A stretch of 64,000 nt of DNA, taken from Ignelater luminosus. Lineage: Eukaryota > Arthropoda > Insecta > Coleoptera > Elateridae. The translations under genes were made by a program, and so were the position numbers. This document shows, in pieces, positions 46,520 through 59,157 of this stretch (within the stretch, counting starts at the first letter, position 1; every line of letters begins with the position of its first letter). Where the stretch lies: positions 233,088 to 297,087 of the forward strand of contig VTPC01001827.1 of assembly GCA_011009095.1 (NCBI GenBank). Reading direction: 5' to 3'. A model generated the notes under the pieces. The model had not been told where the DNA came from and searched no databases. It was given only the letters and a program-made list of their open reading frames with translations.

Positions 46520-49500
46520 TTACTCTATCACGAGGCAGCGTGGCAGATGTTCTCTTAAATAATCGAATAATTCGTGTGAAGCCCCTGGACAATTTGTCAG
46601 TTCAAGTTCGCGCATATGTCGCAACTGTATTAGACTTGAAAGACCACTTGATGTTAATAATGGACACCCTAGAAATTAAAATGATGTTTTTGAAAAAAAT
46701 TATTTTTAAGTTTGTATAACATGCTTATACCTGCTAAGGAAAGTATTTGTAAATTTCGCATTCCACACAAGTGTTGCAGACCGAAATCTCTAATTTGTGA
46801 GCACCAACGTAAATATAACGCTGATAATGACAACATAGTTGATATATAACCTATGCCTATGTCTGTTATATGCACGCATCTAAAATTAAAAAATTAATTT
46901 GAAAGATTAAAACTAACTTTGATGCAAAGCGGTGAAAGACCTTCTTACCTATCTAATGTAAGCTCTTCTAATTGATTGAGATCGCATGCAATATACTCCA
47001 AGGCAGCATCGGTGATTCGAGGGCACCAGGATAAATCTAGCGAGCGTAACTTTTGCAAATTCTCTGCTATTAGTTCAACGCCGTCATCTGTTATTTTACT
47101 ACAGCCAGACAAACTCAGTACTGTTAGATTAGGTAAAGAATGGACTGAAACAAAATGAATTTTATTTTTACCAGAGCCTAAAATTATTATACAGTTCATT
47201 TGGTCAGAGAAAACTATACACAACTGTGATGATTTTAGAAAAATGTGAATAGTATTGGTATTACCAAGTGCATTTATAAAATAATGGTGACCTTGCACGG
47301 AATTGTGTTTATCATTTAGTTCTGGAATCAATTTTAGACAGCCTTGAAAAAAAACAAAACAACACAGGTAGAAAAATGACATTAAATTAACCTTTAAAAG
47401 TAGCTGTCACTTTGACAACCAAAATTGTTTGTGAAAGCTAACAATAATCATTTATTGTTTATTCAGTACCAAATGTTGATAATCTGAGTTTTTATATCTT
47501 ATTGCATTCAAGATTAATTATAAGAATATCAGAAAATAATGTGAAGAGAAGTTGATGCAGAAAGTCAAGAAGATTTACTTACCTATGTTTACAACACCAT
47601 GGTTGGTAATTTCCCAACAAGAATGTAATCGTAGTATATTAAGCGTGTTACTTTGCTTAGGGGAAAAATAACCTAAGGCAGCATCAGTAACATGGTAAGC
47701 TTGCAGCGAAAACTCATACAGCCCTGGTAATAGTTGAGCTACTGCCCCAACAGCTTCATCGGCCACATTTATACAGTCAGTCAATGTAAGTGAAACTATA
47801 CGTGGATTTAGACAGGCCCAAAGGCCTGCTTCTGTTATTTCATTACATCCTGCCAACTCTAGTTCATATAATGCCTGGAAAGGAGAAAATATCAATTTAC
47901 ATCTTTAAAATTGAAAATACAAACAAGATAAAAATGTCTTAAAGCTTAAATTCAAGAATTTATCTTATTCTGAAGTAAATGTTAAAAGGTTAGGACACTT
48001 TTCTTTTTATAAAAGAATTGTAACTTCCAACTTTTCTCTCTAGAAAACAATTTCGTTCTGAAAATAAAATTTGTGATTTCATTAATTAACAAATCTCACA
48101 ACAAACAAGTTCTTTTCACCCCCGAAAACAAGAGGAAATCTATTTATCTTCAACAATAACCTCCATTCAATTTCCAACCATTATATCTTTGTAACAAGAA
48201 CTTCAAAGGATTTAAACTGAACTTTGTCTTTTATATTCCATTAGCAGAAGATGAAAGTACCAAAATATACTTACCTCTTCTGAACATTCTTACGCTTTAT
48301 GCATGATGGTATAAATTAAAGGTAACTTGACGTAGTAATCAGTTATATTACAGAGAAGATATGAAAACTGATTCGATTAGAAGTTTCATTGTAGTAAAAT
48401 TAATTTAGTAAATGATCTGCAATCACTGAGAAGTTAATTAATAGTGTACTAGTAGTTGGTTAGGACACAAGATAAGGTGCGCCCTTTTGATTACATTGAA
48501 ATATTTATAGTGTTGCGTTTATACTCCCTGTTTGTGTTTTGAACTTGGAAGTTTTGACGCATTTGAGGATAGGATAATTATGTTTTTGTAGTTAAAATAG
48601 AAACAGATTTATAACAACACTTTACGTAGTAAATGACACTCATTTAATGAAAATGTTAAGATAGCATGACAAGTACATTCAAAAATGGCTTTCAGTTTCT
48701 TTATAAATTTCTTTATCAGGCAATCTATTTCTGTTACATACATTGATAAAACTCTTTTAAAACCAATTTATTCAAGCAAAAGAACCTTAAAAGATTCGTC
48801 TTCCCAAAGGAACAATCAGGATCTTGTAAAAATAATGTATTGAAAGCAAGAAATTTAAAGCCTTTTAATAAAACATGAAATGTTTTAAACTAATCTTAAT
48901 TTATCAGGTTCACAATAGAAAAGATTGTATATTTTGGAATGTTTTCAAAGCTTTATTAACGTCAAGATAATGAAATGACACTTACACATGAAATTTAAGC
49001 TGAATAAAACATAATTCTCGTCATTAGAATCGGTACTACGTGACTGTACAATTAAAATGATCAATACCGGCAAAATGTAGAGCAGCAGACACATTTAATA
49101 GATGCAATTGAATTACTACATTCTCCTCTGTCGCCGTCGTCCCTATTCTTCGAGATTTCAACAAGATTGTCTTGAATAGAGGAGAGAAAAAAAAGGAAGA
49201 AAATCGTTAAACGATAACGAAATTGTACTATACTCGAACAGTCTGATAAGAACGGGAAAGTCGGCATCTTTCGATCTATTTTGTTGCAATTGCTGCATAT
49301 AGGCCGCTTTGTTTTTCGCTTTTTGTTGGGAATTGGGATTTTCTTTTGCGATCTTGATAATTTTTCTAAGAGAGTGAAGGAAATGGTATTTTTTCGGTGT
49401 CATTTTATAGTGAGATTCAATCTTGAATTTGTTTCTTTTTAAGGTAAAACCGAAACATCATTCTTTAGAGTTTAATCAAGATCATTTGACAAATTCAATA

Positions 49501-52500
49501 GCAAAAGTGGCCTTTGACTGAATAAAAATAAAAATAACAAATGCGCAACAGATTTAAGATTAAATTTTAACCTCACATTTTCCGTTTAACTAAAGAAATA
49601 ATAAAGACATCAAACTTTGATCGAATTTAGAATGATCAGATTTTGATTGTATTTTGATAGAAAAATAGCTAACTTAAAAAAATTGTTTCAAATTTTATTT
49701 CGTTTTTAACCACCTGTCAGTGTCAGTGTTAACATCAAATCTAATCTGCATGTCAAAAAGGGTCGTTCTAGGTTAAGTTTCTATATAAATGCAATGTTGC
49801 AATTTTCATATCGCCGGTAAATTAACGTCGTGTTAAAATGAATGTGAGTGGTTAATTAATGATATTTTTAACTTCAGTTATTTATTTTGGGTTATTAATT
49901 TGTTTAAAAAAATCTTAACCAAGAAATGGGTAATATAATTACGAGGAACTCCAAGGCCACACAGCTGTTTTTAAATTTTTAACTTTCTTCAACATTATTT
50001 GTTATAATGGAAAATTCTTCGTGAGTTAATTATTAAAGTTGCATTTGCGATTTTCAGGATTTTCAAGGACCAAGATCTGAAATTTGTGGTTATGTAGTAT
50101 TTATGTAGATACAAGATCCTGATTCTTTTGTATTTTCGTCTTATTGTAAATCTCATTGGCTGCTAACCGAGCATATGAGTGAGCAAGAAACTTCTTTATA
50201 CTACTCTATGGTTTTTACGGACGCTGTAAATAGGCTATTGCGAATAGTATTTGAGGGAATAACAAGTTTGTAATAAATGTCAGTTGAAAATTTGATTTCA
50301 TGAACAATATTTTTGTAAAAATCTGAGAATCTGTATACATAAATTTAGCGCCCAACGTGGGGAGAAATCTTAACAATACTTTACACAGTTGATTGCAACC
50401 TTTAATTGTTTAACAAGTTCCATTAAACTCTATCCAGGCCTTCACTTCATGAAAGTTATTGGAGATTATACTAAAATTGAAGCAGAAAAAAATGAATACT
50501 GCAGTAATGACAATATCAACACTATGCAATCCATAATATACATATGTACAGGGTGTCCATGGATGGGGGTTACAAAGAGGAGAAACTTTTTAAATGTGCG
50601 TTTTACAGAAAGAAAATTTTATAATAAATTCTGCTTTCCTTAAAATGTACAAAAACATTTAGATTTGACTACAGACATACACTTACTTATAAATTCAATA
50701 TTATTGCAGCTGATACTTTTATTTTTCAACTAAACAACAATCAGTTTTTGAAATAATAGGTTAGGTTAGGTTTTTTTTATAAACATAAACGTAAAATAGC
50801 CAATAGTACTTATTAAGTTGTTTATTGAAAAAAAAGTTTTTCCTCTTTGTAACTCCATTCATGGACACTCTGTATAGACTATAGAGAATGGCTGTTTTTG
50901 TAGTGATCACAAACACTGCTGATGCATCTTTTGATTTTTGAAAATAAACATAAGATTAAAATTCAAAAAGATCAGATTCTATGAAGTCAATCTAACTTTT
51001 AAAAATGTCAATACCATATGATTGTTTTTAATCATGTGTTATTTATATCACCATACATGATATACCAGTAGAACTCAGTTTAATTTTTTTCACAGGGTCA
51101 ATCTTTCTACATCCCTTTAGATTCGTTTCTTAACCAAAAACGATGTTAAACTCTGTAGAATTTCTTAGGAAGAGATTTTTAAGTTAGGATTTATGGTATA
51201 TTAGAAATGTCTTTGAATTATTTATACGAAAATGAATTTTCCAGTGGTAATACAGAAAACTAAAGCTTGTTCAATAAAAAACATCTCGGGCAGGCCATGA
51301 CTGTTTTTCTTAAGCGATGAGCGTATGTCGTTTTCTTAAAACATCAAGTTTATGATGTCAAATGCAGGCAAATGTCAAAGCAGTTTTGTTTACATTTTAA
51401 ATTTCGTTGCTCGTTGAGTTTGCTGTAATTTTGCAAACCCTTTGTTAAATCAGTTCTTTCTAGAACTTCTTGTATGCTTTAATAATATTGCGATTCTTCA
51501 CGGTTTGGTTGGTTTGCAACTTTGAACAAAAAAGCATTTTTAATCGAAGGTTACTTTCTTTACAAAGCTGTTTGGAAGAATTTCAAGAGTTCCCAGCAGT
51601 AGCAGTTGATTATGAAGAATCTATGAGCACATTAAAAAGATCTGTTGATTTCTTTTGTGAAACTGGCAGCATCTTGCACAAACCAGATAATGGTCGACTT
51701 GTAAAATGTAGTGAAGAACTTATTGATACTGGATGATGAACCAAAAACATCTATTTGTCATCTGTCTTAGTAAGTTGGTTTATTCCATTATCATCCCAGG
51801 AGATTAAAGTTCTGTCAGTGGTTCTTTAATTTAAATTTAAACGAAGAAATCCTGAATGAGACTTTCTTTAGTGATGAAGCACAGTTTTACAAATCAGGGT
51901 ATGTTAATTCACAAACAATGAGAATTTGTAGTGTGGAAAGTTCACATTAGTATGTTGAAAAATTGTTGCACAAGGGAAAGTTAAAGCTTGGGCATGTCTT
52001 AGTGAAAGAAGATTGATTGGGCCAATATTTTTTGAAGGTTAAATGTTTATATTTTTCTATTTATAATACTGTACACTTACAAGAAATATTTTTTAGGTGC
52101 TGTAAATAGAGAACGATACTGTAGTGAAATTTTACATCCCTTCGTAGAAGAATTGCATGATGATGAACTACAGCAGAGTCATTTCTAACTCTTCTTTGTG
52201 CTGTAGAAACATTGAGTTTCTTAAGACAGTTCTTTGAAGAGCGAATAATTAGCCGAAATACAGCAACCCTTGGCCTCAGATCATGTGAGTTAACTTCATC
52301 TCATTTCTTGTTGTGGTCCTATCCGAAGAACTCTGTGTATTCTCAATCAATGTAATAAATGGGTTACGGCAAATCATTTTTAAATGTATCGAACAGGAAG
52401 GAAGACAGATTCAACATTTATTGTAAATTAAATTAAAACAGTGGAACAAAATGAGTGTTTAAATTTATAAATAAGCTTTAAGGAAATGTCATATATTGAA

Positions 52501-54588
52501 ACTGTGAGGTTAAGAGTGCAAAATGTAACATATGCACTAAGACATGCTTTGCTAAAAATTCCATGGTCTTCCTGAGGTTTCTTTTTGTCTTGAACAAGCT
52601 TTATTTATTTCAAGGTTGGCGTTCCAATGAAAATTACCAAACTAGATTTTTAGGTTAAGCATAAATGTCAAACCTGAATTGTCAAAACTGACATTTGTAG
52701 GTTATAATAAAAGATTATGTATGAACTTGTTTTGTAGTGTTTTGCAATAATTATCTGTAATTTTGTTTGAATTAAAACATTTAACAAAAATATTTAAATG
52801 AAAAAAACTTTCCAGAGGCAGTACAGAAAACATTCACAGTCAAATAACCTAAAATATTGTTTTGTATTTGACAGTTATTGATATTAGAGTTTCTAAATTT
52901 GGAAACTTATCAGATATGAAATGTGAAGTTTACCATCTTTCAGGTATCCATTCATTGCTTATCTTTGCAAGAGCAAAATCGTGTATGTGTATATTCTCCG
53001 TTTTGATTGATTTGCTTTTTCTCTGTAATAGTTACATATTACATTGTTATCATCCTGCAAATTCTATAGTTTTTTCATTCAATAAACAAACAATAAAGAT
53101 TTTTAATGGTATCTCACAAACAGATTCATCGTTCTCTTCATTAATTGGTTTGTATTTCTTGTTTCAATAAAATATTGTTTAGTTTCCATTAGTTAATTTG
53201 ATAACCATTTACATTTCAGTTGACCTTTATTTATTTATTCAGCAGATTACTTCACATCTTTTACTGTTTCGTTAATTTTATTTCTCTACGGCCTATTTTT
53301 CAAAAACAAACCTCTCTGTGGGTACCAAATCCAATTAAACAAAACAAAACTGCTTGCCATTAAAACAATTGCTGCATCTATTACTATTTGAATCAATATT
53401 GAAATGCATTCAGAGCATTTTAACATTCCAATATTTCGTTTAATTGAATCTTTCCAACACGAGGGAGACACAATAATACTCTTTTATCACTTTATATTAT
53501 CTAGATGACACTCTCAGCTAGTTTTAGCTATCAAACAGCTAATACATACACTAGTATTGATTGATATCATTCAAGTGGTAAACACAAACGTAATAGATAC
53601 CATCTATCCATTTACTTCTACTTTAAAGATTATGTACAACGTAAACAGTTTCTCGTTAAATAAAAATCTTATTTTAAAGAATTCCTCTGTAATAGTATAG
53701 GATGTTAAAAAGGTAGAGGTAGTTCCGGTTTCTGATTTAAATAAGCACGCTATATCCGCATTTGTACTAAGGTTTCTTTTAAGGAGAGGTTTATTTTCAA
53801 CAAACCCTTCCTTGATAATAATCAATTTAATGGTTGTCAGGTGAAACTTATTTGTATTTAAATATATGTCAACCGGGTTGGTGTACGCACACAGGTAGAA
53901 AAAACAAACCAAAATAAAATAAACGATCAATTCCACACACCTGCAGGTGATCTAATAAGCTTTCAAGGCCCCTGTCAGTGACGCTAGAGCAGCGAAGACT
54001 TAACGAATGCACATGCTTCGAAGCAAGCGGGAAGGAATTGACTAAGTCGAGAGCATCCTCGTCGGAAGCTCCCATAAGACAAAGCGTGTGGAAACCACGT
54101 CGCAATAAGGACGAATACAGACGACCTCGATCTGTCCCTTGTGTATTTCTCATTTCTCTACACTGCAGTACAGGTACCAAACCAGTCCAGTAACGTGGTG
54201 ATCTGTAAAGAATGTCTCTCCATCGCGTACACACTTGCGCCAAAACGCACCGTTCCCCCGCGTTGAAATACATGAAAAATTTCATCAAGAAACGTTCATC
54301 GTACATGAGCTGCTCCCATGTGAGGTACATCTGCGGCAAACGAGGCCTCCGTGCCATCACGATCACGGGATTGTTGGCGGTTTTCGCCCCGCGCGACGGC
54401 AATAATCGGGAGGGTTTTTCGGGCGCCGCGACGGCCGTATTGCTGCTGCCGCAGAACACGTTGGTGACGCGTTCCATGACGCTGCTTTTAGAATGATGTT
54501 TGCTACCCCGCAGCCCCAAGCCATTAATCCTTTTCGAAAGTTCGGCGGAGGCGCGCTCCACCACCCCCTGAGCCGATATGGACGACAT
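46520..54588 (-). CDS. FBXL16: F-box/leucine-rich repeat protein 16
   Basis: LRR protein with a degenerate F-box; the family is studied mainly in vertebrates as a regulator of protein stability and PP2A. Exons (- strand order): 53941-54588, 47583-47874, 46949-47144, 46731-46879, 46520-46668. They join in frame to 477 residues; human has 479. Residues 1-85 are a Ser/Arg-rich leader. The F-box-like region is about 93-137 ([15 protein letters not shown]...[10 protein letters not shown]). LRRs fill the rest: [78 protein letters not shown]. The end, LTNCPGA...HLPRCLVIE, matches vertebrate FBXL16 almost exactly. Exon 1 is GC- and CpG-rich, unlike everything near it. Intron 1 is 6.1 kb and holds transposon fossils. 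Confidence 0.96.
50549..50872. mobile_element. MITE, 324 bp, TA target site
   Basis: Terminal inverted repeats of about 43 bp begin cagggtgtccatggatggg on the left and cagagtgtccatgaatgga on the right (inverted). They share gttacaaagaggagaaac-type sequence with few mismatches. TA lies at both edges (50547-50548, 50873-50874). It is non-coding and of Tc1/mariner type by its ends. Confidence 0.85.
51480..52340 (+). pseudogene. decayed Tc1/mariner-like (DDE) transposase
   Basis: Fragments in shifting frames match a transposase family widespread in arthropods. An N-terminal HTH part is followed by [15 protein letters not shown] (about 51655). Then come [20 protein letters not shown] (about 51856), holding the first catalytic Asp, and [13 protein letters not shown] (about 52000). 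[20 protein letters not shown] (about 52100) and [11 protein letters not shown] with NSVYSQ (52240-52340) complete it. Several stops and frame changes are present and the third acidic region is damaged. At 52038-52096 a 59-nt GT...AG segment separates EG from AVN, exactly where the family sequence is continuous. Confidence 0.75.
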
Positions 54589-56589
54589 GGTGCCGTCGAC
54601 ACGGTCACGTTGGCATCACCACCGCTCACTTTTCGACGAGGGTCGGCGCGGTACTGCGTCCAGTCGATAGCTCCCTCGCTAGAAGATCAATACTCACCCC
54701 ACGCGCTCACATTTTCATTCAAGTTCAAGCATAAAGATGCTTTTTATGCCTTTTGATTTCACCACCCTATAACGAATACCTCTACGTGTATTTTATATTC
54801 AAATCTAGTTTCGATTTCGAATGTTTTTTCGTTTTTCTTTACCTTGTACCACCCTACCGGATAATACCTCTGATACTTAAAATATTTTCCACACAAATCG
54901 TAATCAAAACTAATTTCTGCAAGAATAAAAAACAAAACAGGAAATGAATAAACAAATTTCAAGAACAAAATAAAATTAAAATCCTGATTTGTGACTTTTT
55001 TTTGTTTCTCTGCAAATATACGATTTTACTAAATGAAGTTTAGGACTCAATTCGGGCTTCATGTAAAGCATCAAGGGAAATCTTATCCGAATAACAATGG
55101 GATTTACTTTATCCATAAACAGGGATGATGTAAAACGTTGAGGGTGGAGATGTACCAAGGTTAACAAAGCAATGTTTTATTTTTTTATTTTAACTTTTTT
55201 GTGTAACATGTTAGAATATAAACCCACGCAGATTTATAAACACGCATCAGAGATTAGACGAGCTTAAATTGGATATTTCCCCATCTAAACATTGTTAAAA
55301 ATCTTTTTCGGAGCAAAAACAAAAGTAGGCGTACAAAAAACACGTGCAAGAAAAATGAAAAACAAGTTAGATTCTACCTTGCGGTAACCTAGACGATGAC
55401 CTTTAATTAGATTGCTTTTAAGTGCTGATCTTTAAGAAAACAGCAGCAGCTATTGAGTTACATTTGCTGTTCTTCTTTCCTTCATTATATTAGATGTTTT
55501 CCTTTAAAGAAAAACCGTGATTTTGTTTTTTATTCGCCTGCATTTTTCTTTCGGTTCCTATGTTAATTTATATTATTTTTTTGCCGCGTTCGCCAAATTT
55601 ATAATTTATGGAAATGAGGTTACAAAACTGAAAAAAGGCAAAAAGTTAAGAGTGGAAAAGAAATCTATAAATATCGTTCTAAAAATATCCTTAAAAACGT
55701 TTTCGCTGATGACTAGCATCTCAAGATACCGAATTGATTATATTTCTTTATTCAGATACAGTATGTCTCATTAAAATGATATAAGCAGTTTGTGACTGTT
55801 TCGATATTTTCTTGTTTGCTACTTCTTTACGGATGCTCCCCACAACTGTGAAGGTGACAGGAACAGAATGTAAAACAGAACGTGATAAGTTGAAGAGGGC
55901 ATGAGCGAGTTTATGGTGTTAGGAATATCGAGGTGAGGGAAAAAGAAAATCACATCTGCATACCGGCGTGAGCGCGACCCTAATTGATACGAGTATAATC
56001 GTCATGATTGTAATAATAGCCACCTCAAAGAGATTCAGATGAAAAATTAGACGAGCGCTGAGATGATGTAATACCACAGTGTATTTCCGGTTTTCATTTG
56101 TCGCCAAATTGACTTCAGTATGGGGACGATACCTTCATTATCATGATTTGGCCTCATAATAGGCAAAGAGGAATTTAAGCAAAAAGCTTCAGACTAAAAC
56201 TGACATTAACCGAGGATCTCCCAGAAATCATCCAACTTGTTTTTGTTTCTTCGCAGGAAGAACCAGCAAGAAACCTTCAATACCACAAGTTTCTATCTTT
56301 TCCAAAATCTTTACAGAAGATTGAGTCAAAAAACAACGGTTTTGAATATTTTGCAAAACAATACGTTATGGTTTTAATGTTTTCCAACAAAAGATTTTAC
56401 ATTTGTAGTGTAGATAGAGCAGGTGTTACTCTTCATGTTGGTGTTAACGTCTTGTTAACTCTCGACCGGTGATATAGGTTTTTTTATCGCTGGAGTGGAG
56501 CTACTCTGCTGGTTTGTTTTGCGATAGAGAGAATGTAGACCTGACTTGGAACGCAAAAGATTCATGGGGCAAGCGAAATTTTTAGAGCG
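54589..56589. promoter_or_regulatory. FBXL16 promoter side and intergenic DNA
   Basis: 54589-54680 continues the GC-rich island of FBXL16 exon 1 and probably contains its 5' UTR and promoter. From 54700 to 56589 the sequence is AT-rich with no gene recognised. Confidence 0.45.
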
Positions 56590-57010
56590 CGGACCTAAAT
56601 TTCCAGGCCCGGCCACACTGGGGACAAACTTGACGTGGCCCGAAACAAACCCGGTAACTTCTTGATCGGTGCGACAAACCCGAACAGCCCAAGAAGTTTG
56701 AACGGCCCGACAGAAAAGTTCAAAAGGCCGACAGGCCCGAACGCTCCAACAGGCCGGAGGCCCGAACGGCCCAACATGCCGGAGGTCCGAACGGACCGAC
56801 AGATCCGAGGAACCCGAAGGGCCAAAAAAATCCAAAAGTCCCAATAGACCCGACAGGCCTGAGAGATCCAAACGGCCTGATAGACCCAAAGGGCCAATAA
56901 ATCCAAAAGGTTTGACAGGCCTGACGGCCCGAGAAGTCCGAACGACCCAACAGACCCGAAAATCCCGAAGGGTCGAGAAGTTCAAAAGTCCCGACAGGCC
57001 CTAACGCTCC
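56590..57010. repeat. degenerate 9-bp-period minisatellite
   Basis: About 400 bp built from variants of a 9-mer such as aggcccgac and aacggccca, rich in GC in an AT-rich setting. The period keeps one frame open for stretches on both strands and gives Gly-Pro-rich, loosely collagen-like peptides (e.g. GPTGPNAPTG). I see no gene structure around it. Confidence 0.75.
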
Positions 57011-57109
57011 AACAACGCGCTTAATGCATAATGTTCTCTTACATTATTGGGGCAATCATCGATATTGTCAGTGTATTAGTACTTACTAGTAGTAATTGGG
57101 GAGGCTAAA

Positions 57110-59115
57110 GCCCAGCAAATAGACCTTTATAGGCCCTTTTTTACTAACCCCTCGCCATTCCCTCAACCACCTCTACGACCATCTACTATTCTTTCCTCTG
57201 TTCTCTGTGCGAACTTACCTGACTCCCGTACGAAAGTCCAGGTTAGAGAGCTCAGCTCATTCTTTGTTAGCGTAACGGCCTGAAATGTCTTAAACCTCAG
57301 CCTCTCATAACTTCCATATTTTGCCAGAAAGTGATAAGACGTTTTATCACCATTTCCATATTTAGGGCATGTTAAATCTTCCTTTACATCTATGAGTCTT
57401 TTTGAAGTGTAGTGGCCTGTGAGGAACCTAATTAAAAAACTTAGTCCTCCAGTTTAACTTTAAGTCAAAACCGGTTATATGTATAGTCTTTCGCCTAGCG
57501 ATAGCCACTGTTTCTTAGCCAGCTCATCTGGTTCTGGTCCTAAGCAAGTATCCTCGTTATTTTCGTATCTGCCCTGTATGCCACCGATAGAATGGCATAA
57601 ACTTCAGCCTATTGTGCTTTCCCAGAGAAAAACTCTCCTGTACGTGTGGGTTTTCCTGCTGAGGACTGCCTATCATTCATTTCAAATCAGCGAGTCCCGT
57701 TGGAAGCTCACCTCACCGCACTCCCATTGTTCCTTAGTTGAAGTTCTGAGGGGGTACTTCTTACGCAGCCTTAACCGATCATCTACCTGTGGACAAAAGG
57801 CATTTCTTTTTCCATTAGTGCAGCGGTAGTGTTGTATTCATATTTAAAATGTACCGTCAGTAAAAATGTATACACTACCGCTGATGCGTAATAATGATTC
57901 ATACGACATGTAACCTTGCCCTTAATTACGCATGTATAATGCTTTTGTTTCTTAACTGTGACATAGATGTACATTGTTGCGAATAAAATGATATTCAATT
58001 CGACTTATTTTGTGGTATAAAGACACAACAGGTAGTGACTACCCTCATTGCACCGGTTATACACAGACAGGCCAGGCGTTGTAGTGCGCTCTACACTAGG
58101 CCACCAGACCACTGAACAATACAGTACTCTAGGTCTAATAATTGCCGTGTAGATGCATCGCCGACGCCAACCCTTGTCTTTTTTTAGCGCTAGCTTCCCT
58201 AATACTGGACATTAATTTGCTCAAGGCCATAACGCCTTTTTCAGCTTTCGTGGCTATTTCCGAAACATGTTCCTTCATTTTCATGATTCTGGTAAGGGCG
58301 GTGCTCTAGCATTTGCTTTCAGTATGTCTGCTGTCTTAATTGTTGCCAGGATCGCGATGTCATCGGCCTGTGATTGTTGTTCTTTCTAGCATTTTCGTCT
58401 CGAGCACGCTGTTATAAAATACGTTCCATAACAGGGGTCGTAACACGGACCACCGTGGAACTCGACTTATGATCGTCATTGTTTTATTTACTATTAGGGT
58501 CTCCCTCTTGCTTAGGTAGCCTCCTATTATTCTCATTGGGTAGTTCCTCACTCCGAATTCTTTCAGTGCATGCATTATTCCTCGCCAAGAAGCCAAATTG
58601 AATGCGTTTTTTATATCTAGGCAGACAATTACTGTGTATTACCTGGGATTTTTTCCCGATCTTGTCAATCATATCGACTATTTTTACCAAAGCGTCTATC
58701 GTAGATTTACCTTTTCTAAAGCCATATTGGTTATTGGCTAATATTCCATTTGTCTCCGTTTCCAATTTTGTAGTTATTAGCCTTTCCAGCACTTTTCCCA
58801 TCATATTTAATAGGCAGATGGGTCTGTACGACGTTTCCCCGTGTTGCTTTTTCGGCTTTTCAATTAAAACTAGTTTAGCCACTTTCCAGTGCTTTGGGAA
58901 TTCTCCTTTTTTGATTGATTATTCATGACTTTTAGCACTTCGTTATGGAGCTTCTTTATAGTTTCTTTCTTAGGTCCTGCGGATTTTTTGGCTTTTGTTC
59001 GGTTCGCTGCTGCCTGGACGTCTTGTACCGTGAATAGTGGAATTTCTTCTTCTTGAACTTGTATTTCGTTTCGTTCGTATGTGCCTGACCTCCCAACCAC
59101 CTTGCTGAAAAAGTA
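57110..59115 (-). mobile_element. R1-like LINE, 5'-truncated and decayed
   Basis: On the minus strand, from high to low coordinates: FTVQDVQAAANRTKAKKSAGP (split across 59010-58960), the start of the RT. Next comes AKLVLIEKPKKQHGE with SYRPICLLNMMGKVLER (about 58850-58780), and NNQYGFRKGKSTIDAL (about 58740-58690). A frame-shifted CLDIKNAFNLASWRG equivalent lies at about 58620-58570. The R1-type tail (FLTGHYTSKRLI equivalent) is near 57410. The region 57815-58050 is interrupted by unrelated sequence with a short inverted repeat. Several frameshifts are present. It differs in sequence from the 19-23 kb R1-like copy. Confidence 0.8.
57821..57883. repeat. 12-bp inverted repeat around a 39-nt spacer
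   Basis: cagcggtagtgt at 57821-57832 is repeated inverted at 57872-57883. It lies inside the R1-like LINE where its reading is lost, so it may mark a short inserted element. Confidence 0.6.
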
Positions 59116-59157
59116 ACCTTCGAGACGTGACGAAGGCTGCAACCGTAACTCTCGGTT

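Larger units (their letters stand above)
47875..53940 (-). other. FBXL16 intron 1
   Basis: A 6.1 kb intron. It contains a MITE (50549-50872) and a transposase fossil (51480-52340). A minus-strand open stretch at 49061-49403 shows a strong acceptor-like polypyrimidine tract (see findings). Other parts, including 47880-49050 and 52350-53940, are AT-rich without recognised content. Confidence 0.6.

Noticed and set aside
50758-50772. Telomere-like TTAGG run (ggttaggttagg)
   Set aside because: Only two to three units inside a MITE; not a telomeric array.
53978-54756. Plus-strand frames over FBXL16 exon 1
   Set aside because: Antisense shadows of a GC-rich exon with clear protein homology on the minus strand.
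56455-56985. 176-codon minus frame with collagen-like composition
   Set aside because: Produced by the 9-bp repeat; no start context, splice sites or conserved flanks.
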